64,000 nucleotides of DNA from Datisca glomerata (lineage: Eukaryota; Streptophyta; Magnoliopsida; Cucurbitales; Datiscaceae): NCBI GenBank assembly GCA_003255025.1, contig QANY01000261.1:1178001-1242000 (forward strand), in the 5' to 3' direction. The notes below the pieces were generated by a model, which did not search any database, was not told where the DNA came from, and worked only from the letters and a program-made list of their open reading frames with translations. The translations under genes and the position numbers were made by a program. Within the stretch, counting starts at the first letter, position 1, and every line of letters begins with the position of its first letter. Positions 23,372 through 33,309 of the stretch are shown here, in pieces.

Positions 23372-23617
23372 CTAATGTTTGGACCTTACCCCAAGGTACA
23401 AGTTCAGATTCTCAAACATCTCAACTTGTTGTGTTCTTTTAAAAGGAGGAAAGTAAGACTGGCCTACCACTTCAAAGCTAAAACCTCGGTTTCCACCTGG
23501 AGTATCTTCTAACGACCCAGCTTGAATGACAGTGTAAGGAATTCTTGAGGCCTTTCGAACTGATTCATCGACATTCAAGCTCTCATGAAAAATAGGGCAA
23601 GAAAATTGGCTAAGCAA
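23372..23617 (-). pseudogene. Gene fragment with NmrA/atypical-SDR-like motif (left arm of hairpin)
   Basis: An open frame of 81 codons on the minus strand. The stretch SRIPYTVIQAGSLEDTPGG resembles the segment of NmrA-like/atypical short-chain dehydrogenase proteins that has the pattern YTVI(R/Q)xGxLxDxPGG. Downstream residues (FSFEVVGQSYFPPFKRTQQ) are not recognized. The right arm holds a second copy with point changes. It lacks the Rossmann nucleotide-binding N-terminus, so it is a fragment. The assignment rests on one motif. Confidence 0.4.
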
Positions 23618-23814
23618 GTTGAATCAGTTTCTAAAGGTCTCAAGAATTCCTTACACTGTCATTCAAGCTGGGTCGTTAGATGATACTGCAGGTGGAAATC
23701 GAGGTTTTAGCTTTGAAGAGGTTGGCCAGTCTTACTTTCCTCCTTTTTAAAGCACAACAAGTTGAGATGTTTGAGAATCTGAACTTGTACCTTGGGGTAA
23801 GGTCCAAACATTAG
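23372..23814. repeat. Long hairpin: inverted duplication of a gene fragment
   Basis: Left arm 23372-about 23568 and right arm about 23620-23814 are reverse complements with only scattered mismatches and two small indels; the loop is about 50 bp. Both arms come from the same coding fragment (see the minus-strand entry). A transcript through this locus would fold into about 195 base pairs of near-perfect double strand, a typical substrate for plant Dicer-like enzymes. It lies 96 bp outside the CACTA right end. Confidence 0.88.
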
Positions 23815-25180
23815 CGGCTACCAGTCAAGCTTCCTGGCAAGTTTCGACGGTGAGATTTCACAGTGGTCTTCCATGGAGAGCTTCCACTGGGGGCCGAGCA
23901 AGGTTGTCGTCCTGAACTCTGAGCTAGCGACTGGAAAATGGTTTTCTCCCTCCGCGCGTCTTCTCCCTCATATTTTTGTAATTTCTTCTTCGACAATGAG
24001 GGTTTTCTTTCTTCATCACTGTAAAAATATGTAATTTTTGTTTTGGATATGGATTGAGACTCACTCTTTCACTATTTCAAACTGATTTTTTATATTTTCT
24101 ATGGATCTGAATTTAGCTTTTACGCTGTAAATGATTCTCACTATTTCTATATTTTTGAGAGACTTTGTTCATAGAATCCACCTATTGGGCCTGAATCTTT
24201 AATTTTTTCCCTTTAAGTTAGTCAGTAACCGAACTGCTTAACATATTGCTTCAAGTCTTTCTTATTGAGATAGTCATTGTTTGTACTTTATTTATTCCTC
24301 TTGGTTGTTATGTTGTTGGTTTTGTTTCTGAGCGAGTGAGCATGCCGTATTTTGTATGCTTAGAAGAAGGATGTTATCGCGATAAGATAAGACATTTAAG
24401 TGTTTGGCCGTATGCGAGTTATACCGTCTTTTGATGAAAAATGAAATATGACCTGCAAGTGTTTGGTTTTGAATTGTAAGTGAGCACATTCGATAAAATT
24501 TGATTGAGATAGAGAACTTTTAAATTCAGTGTCAATGACAATACTTAATGTTTGTGCATGGGTTAATATCTAGAGATTTTAGTGTTTGTTTTGTTATTGG
24601 CATTCCTTTTTAATGCTTGTGTTTGATTTGCACGATTATTGCATAGTGTAACTTAAAAAAATTAGAATTGTGAAACTGTGATTGTGTATATGTGATTCGG
24701 TTAAATCTGTATTTGAAATTATAGTCAATAAACTTTACGGCTTGTACCAGAGTGAAGAGATTTGAAATTTGAACTTGATTTTCATCTCTTTTACATAATG
24801 ATTTTGTTTAATTTTCAAAAAGAAGTTAAAATTTTCAAATTTTAATTGACGATCAGTAAGTTTAGATTTTCCATGGGAAAAGCATATTATATTGTGGAAT
24901 GTGTGTTCATAGTTGACAATTTAAGCAATGATTGTAGACTTTTAGCTTTACCAATAAGAATATAGTTTTCACCTATTTGCCATTTTCTATTCAATTTTTC
25001 TCAATCACTTTCTTCATTTTAGGGGAAAGATAGAATCTAACATCATTTACTACTTTTATATACAATAGTAGAGAGGGAAAATTATATATAATTCTAGTGT
25101 AGTGAGTCCTCACACTTAGTCACTCTTCTATCTCACTTGTGAGAATATCTCTTAATTACTTTAGAATACGTCTAACTCTC
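23815..25180. other. AT-rich sequence without recognizable gene
   Basis: 23820-23990 is GC-richer than its surroundings and could be the 5' end of the captured gene or unrelated unique sequence; its 61-codon open frame is not recognized. From 24000 to 25180 I see only AT-rich sequence with short open frames and no family motifs. Confidence 0.5.
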
Positions 25181-25214
25181 GAGCTAGAATCAATATGCAT
25201 GTAATCGACTTGAG

Positions 25215-26652
25215 ATGCTTGTTTTAAGGACGTTGATATACATGGATAACAAGTGTGTTAGCTCTAAGGGGGATGGTGAAGCTAAGGGAGATAGTGAAGC
25301 TAAAGAGAAAACTAGAAAAAAAAAGTTAGAGGGCCAACCATTATGGGTCATCTTGCTCTCCGTAGAAGCGGTGGTGATAGAAAAGTTGTTTCTTATAATC
25401 AAAGAGGTCAACTAATAGGTCCTATCGGCTATGAACTTCAGTGTCATGTTGGTGTTTTGGCCCGTCGAATGGCCCCCATCACATACAATCAATGGATAGA
25501 AATACCGAGAGGAGATAAAAGAGAAGATTTTCAATTGTGTTGAGGTACGTGTGCATAAGTGTGTCCATTTTTTATAATGCTTAGATACTTTTAATAACAT
25601 TATATACTAAACCTAACATATTATATTTTTTGCTATTTATGTAGATGTCATTTTTTGTCAAGCCGACATTTAAAAAGAAGCTTATTTCATCAGTGAGTAT
25701 TAAATGGCGTAGTATGAAGTACAAATTGACAAAAAAATTTATAATCCCATTTATGTATGACATTGATCTCATAAAGAATCCACCAGAAGAATTTTTCTAC
25801 ATTAAAAAGAGACGATGGGATCAATTCGTTCGTGCCCGACTTAGTGATGACTTTCAGGTAATGCTTAACCGTTAATGTTCACCTCAAATTTGTACTTACA
25901 TTTATTTATCCATTGTAGATGGTTAGTAAACAACAAAAAGAGAAAAGATCAAAAAATATTTACAACCATCGATTGTCAAGAAAGGGGTATGCGGGCTTGG
26001 AAGAAGAAATGGTATATATCATTTATTAGTTTAATACTCATTTTTATTTATATTGTTATTATTCTGAATATGTTATTCATACCGCGAGACAGAAAAAGAC
26101 TCCAGGTACCATAAGTGACATTAACCGTTCCCCGTTATGGAAGGCTGCTCGTACTAATAAAAAGGGAGAAATTGAGGATGTGGCTGTGGAGGCATGTGTT
26201 AAAAGGATTGTAAGTACTATATTCTTATTAAAGTTAATATATTTATAGGGTTATTCAAGAGATATGGGAACTTGATTATTACATTTTCAAGCTTTCAATG
26301 TTCAAATAGATTGGGTTGAGAACCATAATGGTATCAAAGTTGATGAACTTGGATTCACATTAGTAGGCCTCTAAAACATTGGACATAAATATGATCCTTT
26401 CATTTTGACCTCACAATCAAAACAAGCGTTTTACAATGAAGATCCACTTGATTCAAGGTGGTCTGTTGTCATATCATCTCCTCAAAAGGCCATTATGATA
26501 ATATAAATGATGATGATGATCTTGGTGATATTATCGGAGAATGTATATTGCATACAAGAGTAATGCCATCAGTTGAGTCATTTGATGTAGAAGGTGAGAT
26601 TGAGATGACTTATGTTAGTAATTATCAATATGGTACATGGCTTGATATGTGA
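25215..26652 (+). pseudogene. Relic of a second CACTA family: TdcA1/Transposase_24-like exons plus DUF4216-like domain
   Basis: Exon 1 (from about 25343) has YNQRGQLIGPIGYELQCHVG, VLARRMAPITYNQWIEIP. A one-base shift just precedes a GTACGT donor (25544). Exon 2 (25645-25857) has KKKLISSVSIKWRSMKYKLT, PPEEFFYIKKRRWDQFV and RLSDDFQ, then a GTAATG donor. Exon 3 (25919-26009) has NHRLSRKGYAGLEEE in the right frame. Next comes ISDINRSPLWKAARTNKKGE, ended by GTAAGT (26211). A DUF4216-like part follows (26300-26652): VDELGFTLVGL (with a stop), NIGHKYDPFILTSQSKQAFY and EDPLDSRW. This order is typical of plant CACTA proteins. No termini were found. Confidence 0.75.
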
Positions 26653-27483
26653 AATGAATTGACAGGTGCATGTTACTAATGCGTATTTTTTATAAGATGT
26701 GTGTATTTTAGTTTTCTGCTAGTTCAAGAGTGTAAGCTTAATTGGTCATGAATGTTGATTTGACATTAGGTTTTCTCATGGTAAACATACATTTTCTTTT
26801 CCTAACTGTGGTTATGTTTTGTAGACATTTTCTGAAGTTGTTTGAAGTTTGACCTAAAAAAAGATCATGATTGAATGGTGCATTACCTCTAGCCTTTTAT
26901 TCCCTATGATGTAAATATGTTGCAGTAAGGATGAGTAATTTTAGTTGCAGCTCTTGATATTCTTTTCTCCATGTGGTTGTAGTCTAGTTTGATTTATGAA
27001 TTTCGTCTTGATGCTGGTTTTTGGTCTAGTTTGATTTATGAGAGTGATTTGAAAGTTTTGTAATGAAGGATGATATAGAGATCGTGAAGAGCTTTGGATG
27101 AACATTTGTTAATGACAAGAAGAATGTATGATTGAAGTGATTGACTATGAGTGAGCAAAGGTGTAAGCTTAATTGGTCTAAGTCGTGAATGTTGCTTTTA
27201 TAATATGACATTATCTCTTGGGGGGGGGATTGCAGCATTGGGGCTACCATCATGAAGAATAAATGTTTTATGGTTCCTGAACATGTAGCTAGTACTTGGT
27301 ATTTTTATCGATTAGTAGTGCTGATGAGATTAGTGTGTAGGCTATTGCTTAATTCTATGATATATATTAGTGCTAAGGGAACTAGGACTGATGTCATGCT
27401 CCGACACCATATTGAAAAAAAATCTTTTATTTTCTTTTCTTTTTCTACAAATTTAGATGATGGGGATTCTAGTCATATATTAC
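26653..27483. other. Unassigned sequence with short direct repeats
   Basis: No gene recognized. GTGTAAGCTTAATTGGTC followed by GTGAATGTTG occurs at about 26729 and 27161, and TCTAGTTTGATTTATGA at about 26984 and 27025. From about 27240 it may already be the LTR of the copia relic whose primer site is at 27882. Confidence 0.4.
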
Positions 27484-27680
27484 CATTTTACGACACCCTT
27501 TGTTGGCGGGGATTCCCTATCAACTTATTGCACTTGTCAAACCATTTGTTGATAGGGATTCCTGTCTCCTTTTTACGGCACCCTTTGTTGACGGGGAATC
27601 CTCGTCAACTAACTCCTTTTTGCGGCACCCTTTGTTGACGGGTATATCTCGTCAACTAACTCCTTTTTACGGCAAGCCTA
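27484..27680. repeat. Tandem repeat of about 50 bp with GTTGACGGGG / CGTCAAC hairpins
   Basis: Three to four diverged copies of a unit like TTTTTACGGCACCCTTTGTTG, ACGGGGAATCCTCGTCAAC, TAACTC. Each unit contains its own short inverted repeat. Its position before a copia primer site suggests LTR-internal enhancer-like repeats. Confidence 0.7.
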
Positions 27681-27881
27681 TTTTGACAATTTTTTTAAAA
27701 GAGTTTAGATGTCAATTGGGAAGATGACAGTGGGTTTCCTGTAAATATAGGGGTATATTGATGGGTTTTCACCGTAATCTATCAGCCCATTTGTTGTGGT
27801 GATTCGATTAATTATAATTGAAAGAAATTGACCAGCACAATTCTTTTCTTTACACCTCTTGTTTATCACTATTTTCCAAGT

Positions 27882-28790
27882 TGGTATCAGAGCCAAAGCT
27901 CAACTTGCTCATTCCATTACAACTCCTGGGAATACTGAAGCCATAACTGCTACTCCTGCAAACACAACAGCATAGCAAAATCCAAAAGCAAATCGTGCTA
28001 TCTCTCTGCTTGGCATACTCCAATATCTTCTCAACATGCTTCTAAATAACATGATCATCATATCAATTAGGTTAGACTACAACAATTATGTCGTCTGGAA
28101 GTCCTGAATTGTTTGGATTGTACGTGCTTATGATCATGAACATTATGTGTTAGGAATGTTTCTTATTCTTGAGTTATACACTGTAAATCCTTTGTATGAT
28201 GGAGCTACACAACAAACAACTAAAGCTCATTTCATTCTCAACCTAACATTTGTAAATTGGAGGAGGATAGACCAAGACCTCATGAGTTGGTTAATGTCTT
28301 TAATTATAGAGGCCATGTTTGGCCATGTAGGAAGGTGCTAAAGCTCACATGAAGTCTGGAGAGCTCTTGAGAAAATCTTCACTTCTCAGTACAAGGCTAT
28401 GATCCTTCAACTCAGTTATCAATTACAAACCATTAAGAAAGGTGCCTTGAGTATCAATGATTATATATTGAAAATGAAATCTATAGCTAACAGCCTGTCC
28501 CTAAGTGGTCAGTCAAGTGAATACCTATAGCGTTACATATTATGAGGATTAGGAAATGAGTATGATCCAATGGTTGTTCACATTACCTCAAGGTATGAGA
28601 CATTTTCACGCCAAGAGTCACACAGTTCATGCTGCAAAGCCATGAGATAAGGCTAGCAACTTAACAGTCCAATGCAAATGAACAAAACAACCCCTCTATC
28701 CATGTTGCAAATTTTGGCAAAAGAAACGATAGGGGGCTTTCCCAACCTTACACAAACAAACCTTCAAGCAAGTTCACATATATTTGAGGA
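27882..28790 (+). pseudogene. Ty1-copia retrotransposon relic: primer site and gag
   Basis: TGGTATCAGAGCC at 27882-27894 is the classic copia primer site for initiator-Met tRNA. A gag of the UBN2/Retrotran_gag type follows in broken frames: LDYNNYVVWKS (about 28075), WVMSL-like helix region at 28280, HEVWRALEKIFTSQYKAMIL (28350), QLQTIKKGALSINDYILKMK (28425) and NEYDPMVVHITSRYETF (28555). QQSNANEQNNPSIHVANFGK lies near 28670. Stops and frameshifts are frequent; protease, integrase, RT and the 3' LTR are absent. Gag packages element RNA. Confidence 0.8.
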
Positions 28791-29077
28791 CTTCAAATAG
28801 AAGTATATATACTTAAGACTTCAAGTATATCTATGCCAATCAACTTTTTTATCTAAGTCCATAATCTCGTGAATACTTAAGACTTCAAGTTGCTATTTAA
28901 GACTTCAAAGTATATCTTTACCAATCAACTTTCACTGCTCAAGTAGACATCAAGTAGATAATGCAGTCCATCAAATAAGAGTAAATCACTACTTGAAGTT
29001 TGTAAGTAAAATAAACTTAGATTGCACAACAAAAATCAGAATATAGTATGTGTGTGTGTATATATATACACAAATGC
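28791..29077. repeat. Short degenerate repeats around ACTTAAGACTTCAAGT
   Basis: Several copies of ACTTAAGACTTCAAGTATAT and GCCAATCAACTTT between 28795 and 28935. No gene. Confidence 0.5.
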
Positions 29078-29480
29078 ATTACTGTAAAATTTTGAAAAAA
29101 AACATTATTAATTTTTGTGAAAGAACAACTACTTCTCGATTGGTATTTCATTGCTTATGTTTAAAAATAGATTTGTATAACTGTAAAATTTTGTAAAAAA
29201 GAATTATTAATATTTATGTAAAAAAATTAATTTATTACTCATTGAGTATTTGTTTTTGAAAGAACAATTACTTCTCAATTAGTATTTCATAGCTTATGTA
29301 CAAAAATAGGTTTTTAACTATATATATTATTACTGTAAAATTTTGTAAAAAAGGCATTATTAATATTTATGTAAAAAATATGAATTTATTACTCATTGAT
29401 TATTGTTTGTGAAAGAACAATTACTTCTCGATTAGTATTTCGTTGCTTATGTATAAAAATAGTTTTTAAATATAGGTGTA
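29078..29480. repeat. Tandem repeat, three units of about 100-155 bp
   Basis: Units start ACTGTAAAATTTTGTAAAAA at about 29080, 29180 and 29331. They share GAAAGAACAATTACTTCTCG, ATTAGTATTTC and GCTTATGTATAAAAATAG. The first unit is shorter. Non-coding, next to the EPRV border. Confidence 0.75.
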
Positions 29481-29486
29481 TATATA

Positions 29487-29656
29487 TACATTTCATTGGA
29501 ATGCTAAGTAACTTTACTTCACGTATTCATGACCAATTAACCAATCTTAAGCGTCCTATCTTAAATTAAATAAAAAACAATTATTCAATGATTAATTAGT
29601 GCAGAGATAAATAAACTAAGATTGGTTAATTGGTCATGGATACGTGAAGTAACATT
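29487..29656. repeat. Inverted repeat of a coat-gene fragment
   Basis: GTAACTTTACTTCACGTATT followed by CATGACCAATTAACCAATCTT (29511-29552) faces AAGATTGGTTAATTGGTCAT and GGATACGTGAAGTAACATTA (about 29617-29656). The sense arm codes FTSRIHDQLTN, the same coat-protein segment seen at 51160-51195 (ITSRIHDQLTD). The arms are about 45 bp with a loop of about 65 bp. Confidence 0.8.
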
Positions 29657-29877
29657 ACGTTGTGAAAGTTCTAATCATAAGAATAATTTAGTTATTTTGA
29701 GTAATGAGTAGATTATTTATAAGTAATTCTTCTTGTAGCAATATGTTTACAATAAATATAATACCAGATATAATTAATGAAGAATATTTTAAATACTTAG
29801 TAGATGATCAAGTAGATCGTAGGATATGGAATATACCCATTGCTTAAAATAATAAGACCTCTTAGATACGCCTTTTT

Positions 29878-29890
29878 TGGTATCAGAGTC
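29878..29890 (+). other. Viral primer binding site (initiator Met-tRNA type)
   Basis: TGGTATCAGAGTC, one base off the standard TGGTATCAGAGCC, followed by AAACCTGATAGAGTATTTTAC. The same site and following leader appear antisense at 58242-58265. It marks minus-strand DNA start, the origin of the viral map. Confidence 0.8.
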
Positions 29891-30253
29891 AAACCTGATA
29901 GAGTATTTTACTATTTAAATTAATACCTGCTTAATTATTATTCTTCACCATTCAAATGGTTGGTATATTGTTGCTATTGTTTCTTAATTGCTTACTTGAA
30001 TAATTTTTTTTTATTTAATCTGACTCTCCGCTCAAGTGGCTGGTTATTTAGTGCTTGATTATTTCTCGGTAATCTCTGATTTCCTAATCTGTGAATTTGA
30101 CATATCATTTTCTAATATTTTTATTAAGGTACCATAAGAAGACCTCTCAGATACGTAAATCCCGAGGTAGGGTAGTTGTAGAGGCAAAGAGGAGAAGAAT
30201 GACTTCTTAGGAGGATGTAAAAGTCATAGCAAGTTTAAAAATCAAAATACATG
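29891..30253 (+). other. Viral leader
   Basis: Non-coding leader between primer site and movement-protein gene. TGTTGCTATTGTTTCTTAATTG (about 29969) is matched on the minus strand at 56065-56147. No gene. Confidence 0.6.
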
Positions 30254-30453
30254 ATTAACTTTTTAATCATAAGAATAATTTAGTTATCTTGAGTCATGAG
30301 TAGATTATTTAGAAGTAATTCTTCTTGTCGCAATATATCAATGATAAATAAAATACCAGACATAATTAATGAAGAATATTTTGAATACTTAGTAGATGAT
30401 CGAATAGATCATTATATACCCAAAGTCTCTAGTAAATAAATTTAAAAATCAAT

Positions 30454-30835
30454 ATGATCTGTTACTTCCTTCAAGTCAAGCATCATGTAAAAATAATTGA
30501 AAAAATATATGCTCTTGAAAAAGAGCATGGAACTTATCAATTACTTTCTTCTATTGCAATTAAACAACACATTGAAGATGGATATAATTTTTTTCACTTT
30601 GGTTTGGTCCAGATTGGAGTTAAACCACTTAAAAGGAGGGGTCTAAATACCTCTGTCTTGTTAGCCTTGCGAGATGCGAGACTTACAAATTTTAATGATA
30701 GTATTTTAGGATTAATTGAATCTTCATTTTATAATGGTCCAATCCATTTTGATTGTTTTTGAGATTTCTCTATCAGCTTAACAGACTCACATATTCTTAA
30801 ATCCTTAACTTTAAATATTAAAACTAGTGGTTACC
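30454..30835 (+). pseudogene. EPRV movement protein, N-terminal part, cut by element 2
   Basis: Open from 30454 for 102 codons, with upstream frame from about 30370 (NEEYFEYLVDD). It shows the caulimovirid movement-protein core of the 30K superfamily: IKQHIEDGYNFFHFGLVQIG, GLNTSVLLALRDARL and GLIESSFYNGP. Such proteins form tubules through plasmodesmata. A stop follows HFDCF (30760-30762), but homology goes on in the same frame (ISLTDSHILKSLTLNIKTSG) to 30835, where element 2 begins. The remainder resumes at 49423. Confidence 0.85.
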
Positions 30836-31745
30836 TGTAGCAACGTGTGCACGATGCGAAATGACGATTAAAAAAATCATTTTTTGAAGGAAAAAGAAAT
30901 TTGGAGTTGCCACCAATCATTTTAGGGCGTGATTGGTCATCGAATTTTAAGATAAAAAATTTGGTCTACGAAAACTCAAAGTTGGTTCGGGAGTCGTTTG
31001 TGTGTGGGGAAGGTATTAGCACCCCACAACACCCATTATAAAATGGTTATCAAATTTAATCAATTGCTATCTAGTTTTTTATTTTAAGGTAAAGGTTAAA
31101 GGGATTCATTTTTGAATGTCCCATTTGATGCATTTTGTATCATAAAAATGAACAAAATAAATTACTTTTAATGGGTGGTTCAAAGACCATTGAAAAATTA
31201 GTTTTTGTTTTCTTATATCCTTTTAAATCAAAGCATTATTAGAGTTATTCTCGGTATCCCATGAATGATTCCTCACCTCAGTAGTTCGAGAAGTTTGGTA
31301 TCTCGAAAATCTCAAAGTCCGTCGTCGGATTTATTTAGTGAAAAATAAATAAAGGAATTTATAAAATGTAAATCAAATTGTTATGGTTTTAATTTACGAG
31401 CGTCAACTTTGATGATAAAAGAATAAAATAATAATCACATACAACGGTGACATATGAAAATAATACATAAATAAATAAGAAGAGATAAAAACTATAAATA
31501 AAAAAAATAATGAAAATGAATGTTAGAGATGATAAATATGTATGATAAATTTTAAAAAAAGAATATACATGGTGAAAATAATAAGACAAGACGTGAAATA
31601 ATTAAAAATAAATTACAACAAACTAATAATATCTATTAAAAAATAAGAAAATAAACAGACATAAAACAAACAAAAAAATATAAACAACAAAACCAACAAA
31701 AAACAAAAACAAAATTAAAGTAAAAACAAAAGAATTTTTTTTTTA

Positions 31746-31800
31746 CCGAGGGTGATGTCACCCTTTGTTAAGTGACAGAGGGTGACGTCATCCTTTGTCT
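31746..31800. promoter_or_regulatory. Palindromic LTR module (type GAGGGTGA/TCACCCT) with TGACGTCA
   Basis: GAGGGTGATGTCACCCTTTG, then GAGGGTGACGTCATCCTTTG. TGACGTCA at 31783-31790 is a perfect bZIP (CRE / as-1-type TGACG) site. The duplicated unit repeats it (33957-33964). The module lies where element 1 has its GCAACAGAGGA palindromes, and it is missing from the other LTR of element 2 (deletion at about 48255). Confidence 0.6.
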
Positions 31801-32003
31801 TTTTTTTTAATTTTTCATTTTTTTACATATATATAATTGTTTAGTAAATAAATTGATAATAAATTTTTTATGTGTAAAATAAATTAATTTATGAAAAAAA
31901 ATGCTTAATGTCACACATTATTAGCATGATCATGCTTTTTTTACTACATGATCTATTAATTACCATTTTTATTTTTTCACCCAATGTTAATCAAATAGCA
32001 AAA

Positions 32004-32690
32004 GAATGATCATGAATGGTAATTAATTTAAATAAGTGTCACTAAAAATAAATAAATAATTTTGTTTGGGATCTAAATCTACCATTTTTTATTTTTTGAT
32101 TACTTAATTCACTAATTACCATTTTTACTTTCTTCCTTCATTGCTAGGAATGATCATGGATGGTAACTAGTTTAAACAAGTGTCATTAAAAAAAATTTAT
32201 AAAACTTTCAAAATAAAATAATTTTTATTTGGGATATAAATATACCATTTTTTACAGGACTACTTAGTTCACTAATTACCATTTTTCCTTTCTTCTTTCA
32301 TTGCTAGGAATGATCATGGATGGTAACTAGTTTAAACAAGTGTCACTAAAGAAAATCCATAAAACTTTCAAAATAAAATAATTTTGTTTGGGATATAAAT
32401 ATACCATTTTTTTATTGGACTACTTAGTTCACTAATTACCATTTTCCTTTCTTCCTTCATTGCTAGGAATGATCATGGATGCTAATTAGTTTAAACAAGT
32501 GTCACTAAAGGAAATCCATAAAATTTTCAAAATAAAATAAATTTTTTTGGTATATAAATATACCATTTTTTTGTTGGACTACTTAGTTCACCAATTACCA
32601 TTTTTTCTTTCTTCCTCCATTGCTAGGAATGACCATGGATGGTAACTAGTTTAAACAAGTGTCACAAAAAATAATGGTAAAAAAAATTAA
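32004..32690. repeat. 160-bp tandem repeats in LTR (first duplicated unit)
   Basis: Four clear units and one diverged unit, each with TTGCTAGGAATGATCATGGA, TGGTAACTAGTTTAAACAAG and TGTCACTAAAG. TTGCTAGG occurs at 32141, 32301, 32460 and 32620, a step of 159-160 bp. The second duplicated unit has the same array at 34179-34865, and the 5' LTR a shorter one (about 48264-48600). Confidence 0.88.
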
Positions 32691-33301
32691 AAAGAAAAGA
32701 AGAGAAAATTTGTAAGAACATAAAAAAATCAAAGTCTTAAAATATTTGCATAATCTTGTATATAGGTTTTACTCTCTATTTTATGCATTTTTATGTATGA
32801 AAAATTATCATAGGAGATCTTTTCATCAAATGTACACTTTCCACCCATTAAATGGTTGATTCACATTAGTTAATTTTACACCCCTCAAAATTTTATCCTC
32901 ATTCTTATTGATTGAGTTGATGAGAAAAAAAATCTCATCATCAAACTTGTAGAGAGATAAACAATATATGAAAGCAAAACTTAAGATTAAAAGTAGGAGA
33001 AATGATAAAGAATAAGCAAACAAACCTATATATGGAAGATGAAACAAAGAAATATCAAATACATGAGTATGAAAAAGAGAGATGATTAATTAGAATGAAC
33101 AAAATATATTGTAAGCTAAAATGTAAGAGATTTGAACTACTTTAATAAAAAGAAAATGAGAAGATGGAAGATGAATAGAAATTAAAACTTACATTCTTTC
33201 TCTTTTTCACTATTTTCTCAAAACCTCTCTTTCTCTCTCTAAAATCTCTTCTCTTCCTCACTCTCCCCCAAATCTCCCCTTTCAAGTGAAGATATCCCCT
33301 C

Positions 33302-33309
33302 TATTTATA
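33302..33309 (-). promoter_or_regulatory. Extra TATA box inside the duplicated LTR unit
   Basis: TATTTATA on the plus strand (TATAAATA antisense), context GCCTATAAATAGAGGGG. A copy of the LTR core promoter created by the tandem duplication. Confidence 0.65.

Larger units (their letters stand above)
29672..30425 (+). repeat. Direct duplication of the movement-protein N-terminal region around the viral leader
   Basis: 29672-29850 and 30257-30425 are diverged direct copies, sharing AATCATAAGAATAATTTAG, AAGTAATTCTTCTTGT, ATAATTAATGAAGAATATTT and ACTTAGTAGATGATC. The second copy reads NEEYFEYLVDD in frame towards the movement protein. A smaller repeat (AAGACCTCTTAGATACG at 29854, AAGACCTCTCAGATACG at 30138) lies between them. 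This could reflect a circular or terminally redundant viral template, or a local duplication. Confidence 0.75.
29481..30835 (+). mobile_element. Endogenous pararetrovirus, 5' block (Petuvirus/Florendovirus-like)
   Basis: Contains in order: a coat-gene fragment as an inverted repeat, a duplicated piece of the movement-protein N-terminal region, the viral primer site (29878-29890), the leader, and the movement-protein gene up to the point where element 2 is inserted. It continues at 49423. Rearranged and full of stops; an ancient nuclear integrant, not an infectious unit by inspection. Confidence 0.8.

Noticed and set aside
23372..23617. Functional NmrA/SDR host gene
   Set aside because: Only about 80 codons, no nucleotide-binding N-terminus, and the sequence is one arm of an inverted duplication.
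23811..23996. 61-codon minus-strand frame in a GC-richer patch
   Set aside because: No recognizable motif. Could be part of the captured gene's 5' end but nothing supports coding.
25098..25107. CTAGTGTAGTG as a possible second CACTA terminus near 25107
   Set aside because: Reads CACTACACTAG on the minus strand, but lacks the following AAGAA, has no partner end and no duplicate target bases that I can find.
27882..27894. Possible tRNA gene at TGGTATCAGAGCC
   Set aside because: It is a primer binding site, complementary to the tRNA 3' end, followed by copia gag; no cloverleaf.
29878..30835. Possible intact, infectious virus
   Set aside because: Viral genes carry many stops and frameshifts, the RT box is altered, part of RT/RNase H is deleted and the movement gene is split by an 18.6-kb insertion.
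31389..31589. Hydrophobic open frame on the minus strand, repeated at 33563-33763, and a pair at 32826-33047 / 35001-35222
   Set aside because: They look conserved because the DNA is a 2.17-kb tandem duplication inside an LTR. AT-rich composition alone gives Ile/Leu/Phe-rich frames; no homologous frame in the other LTRs.
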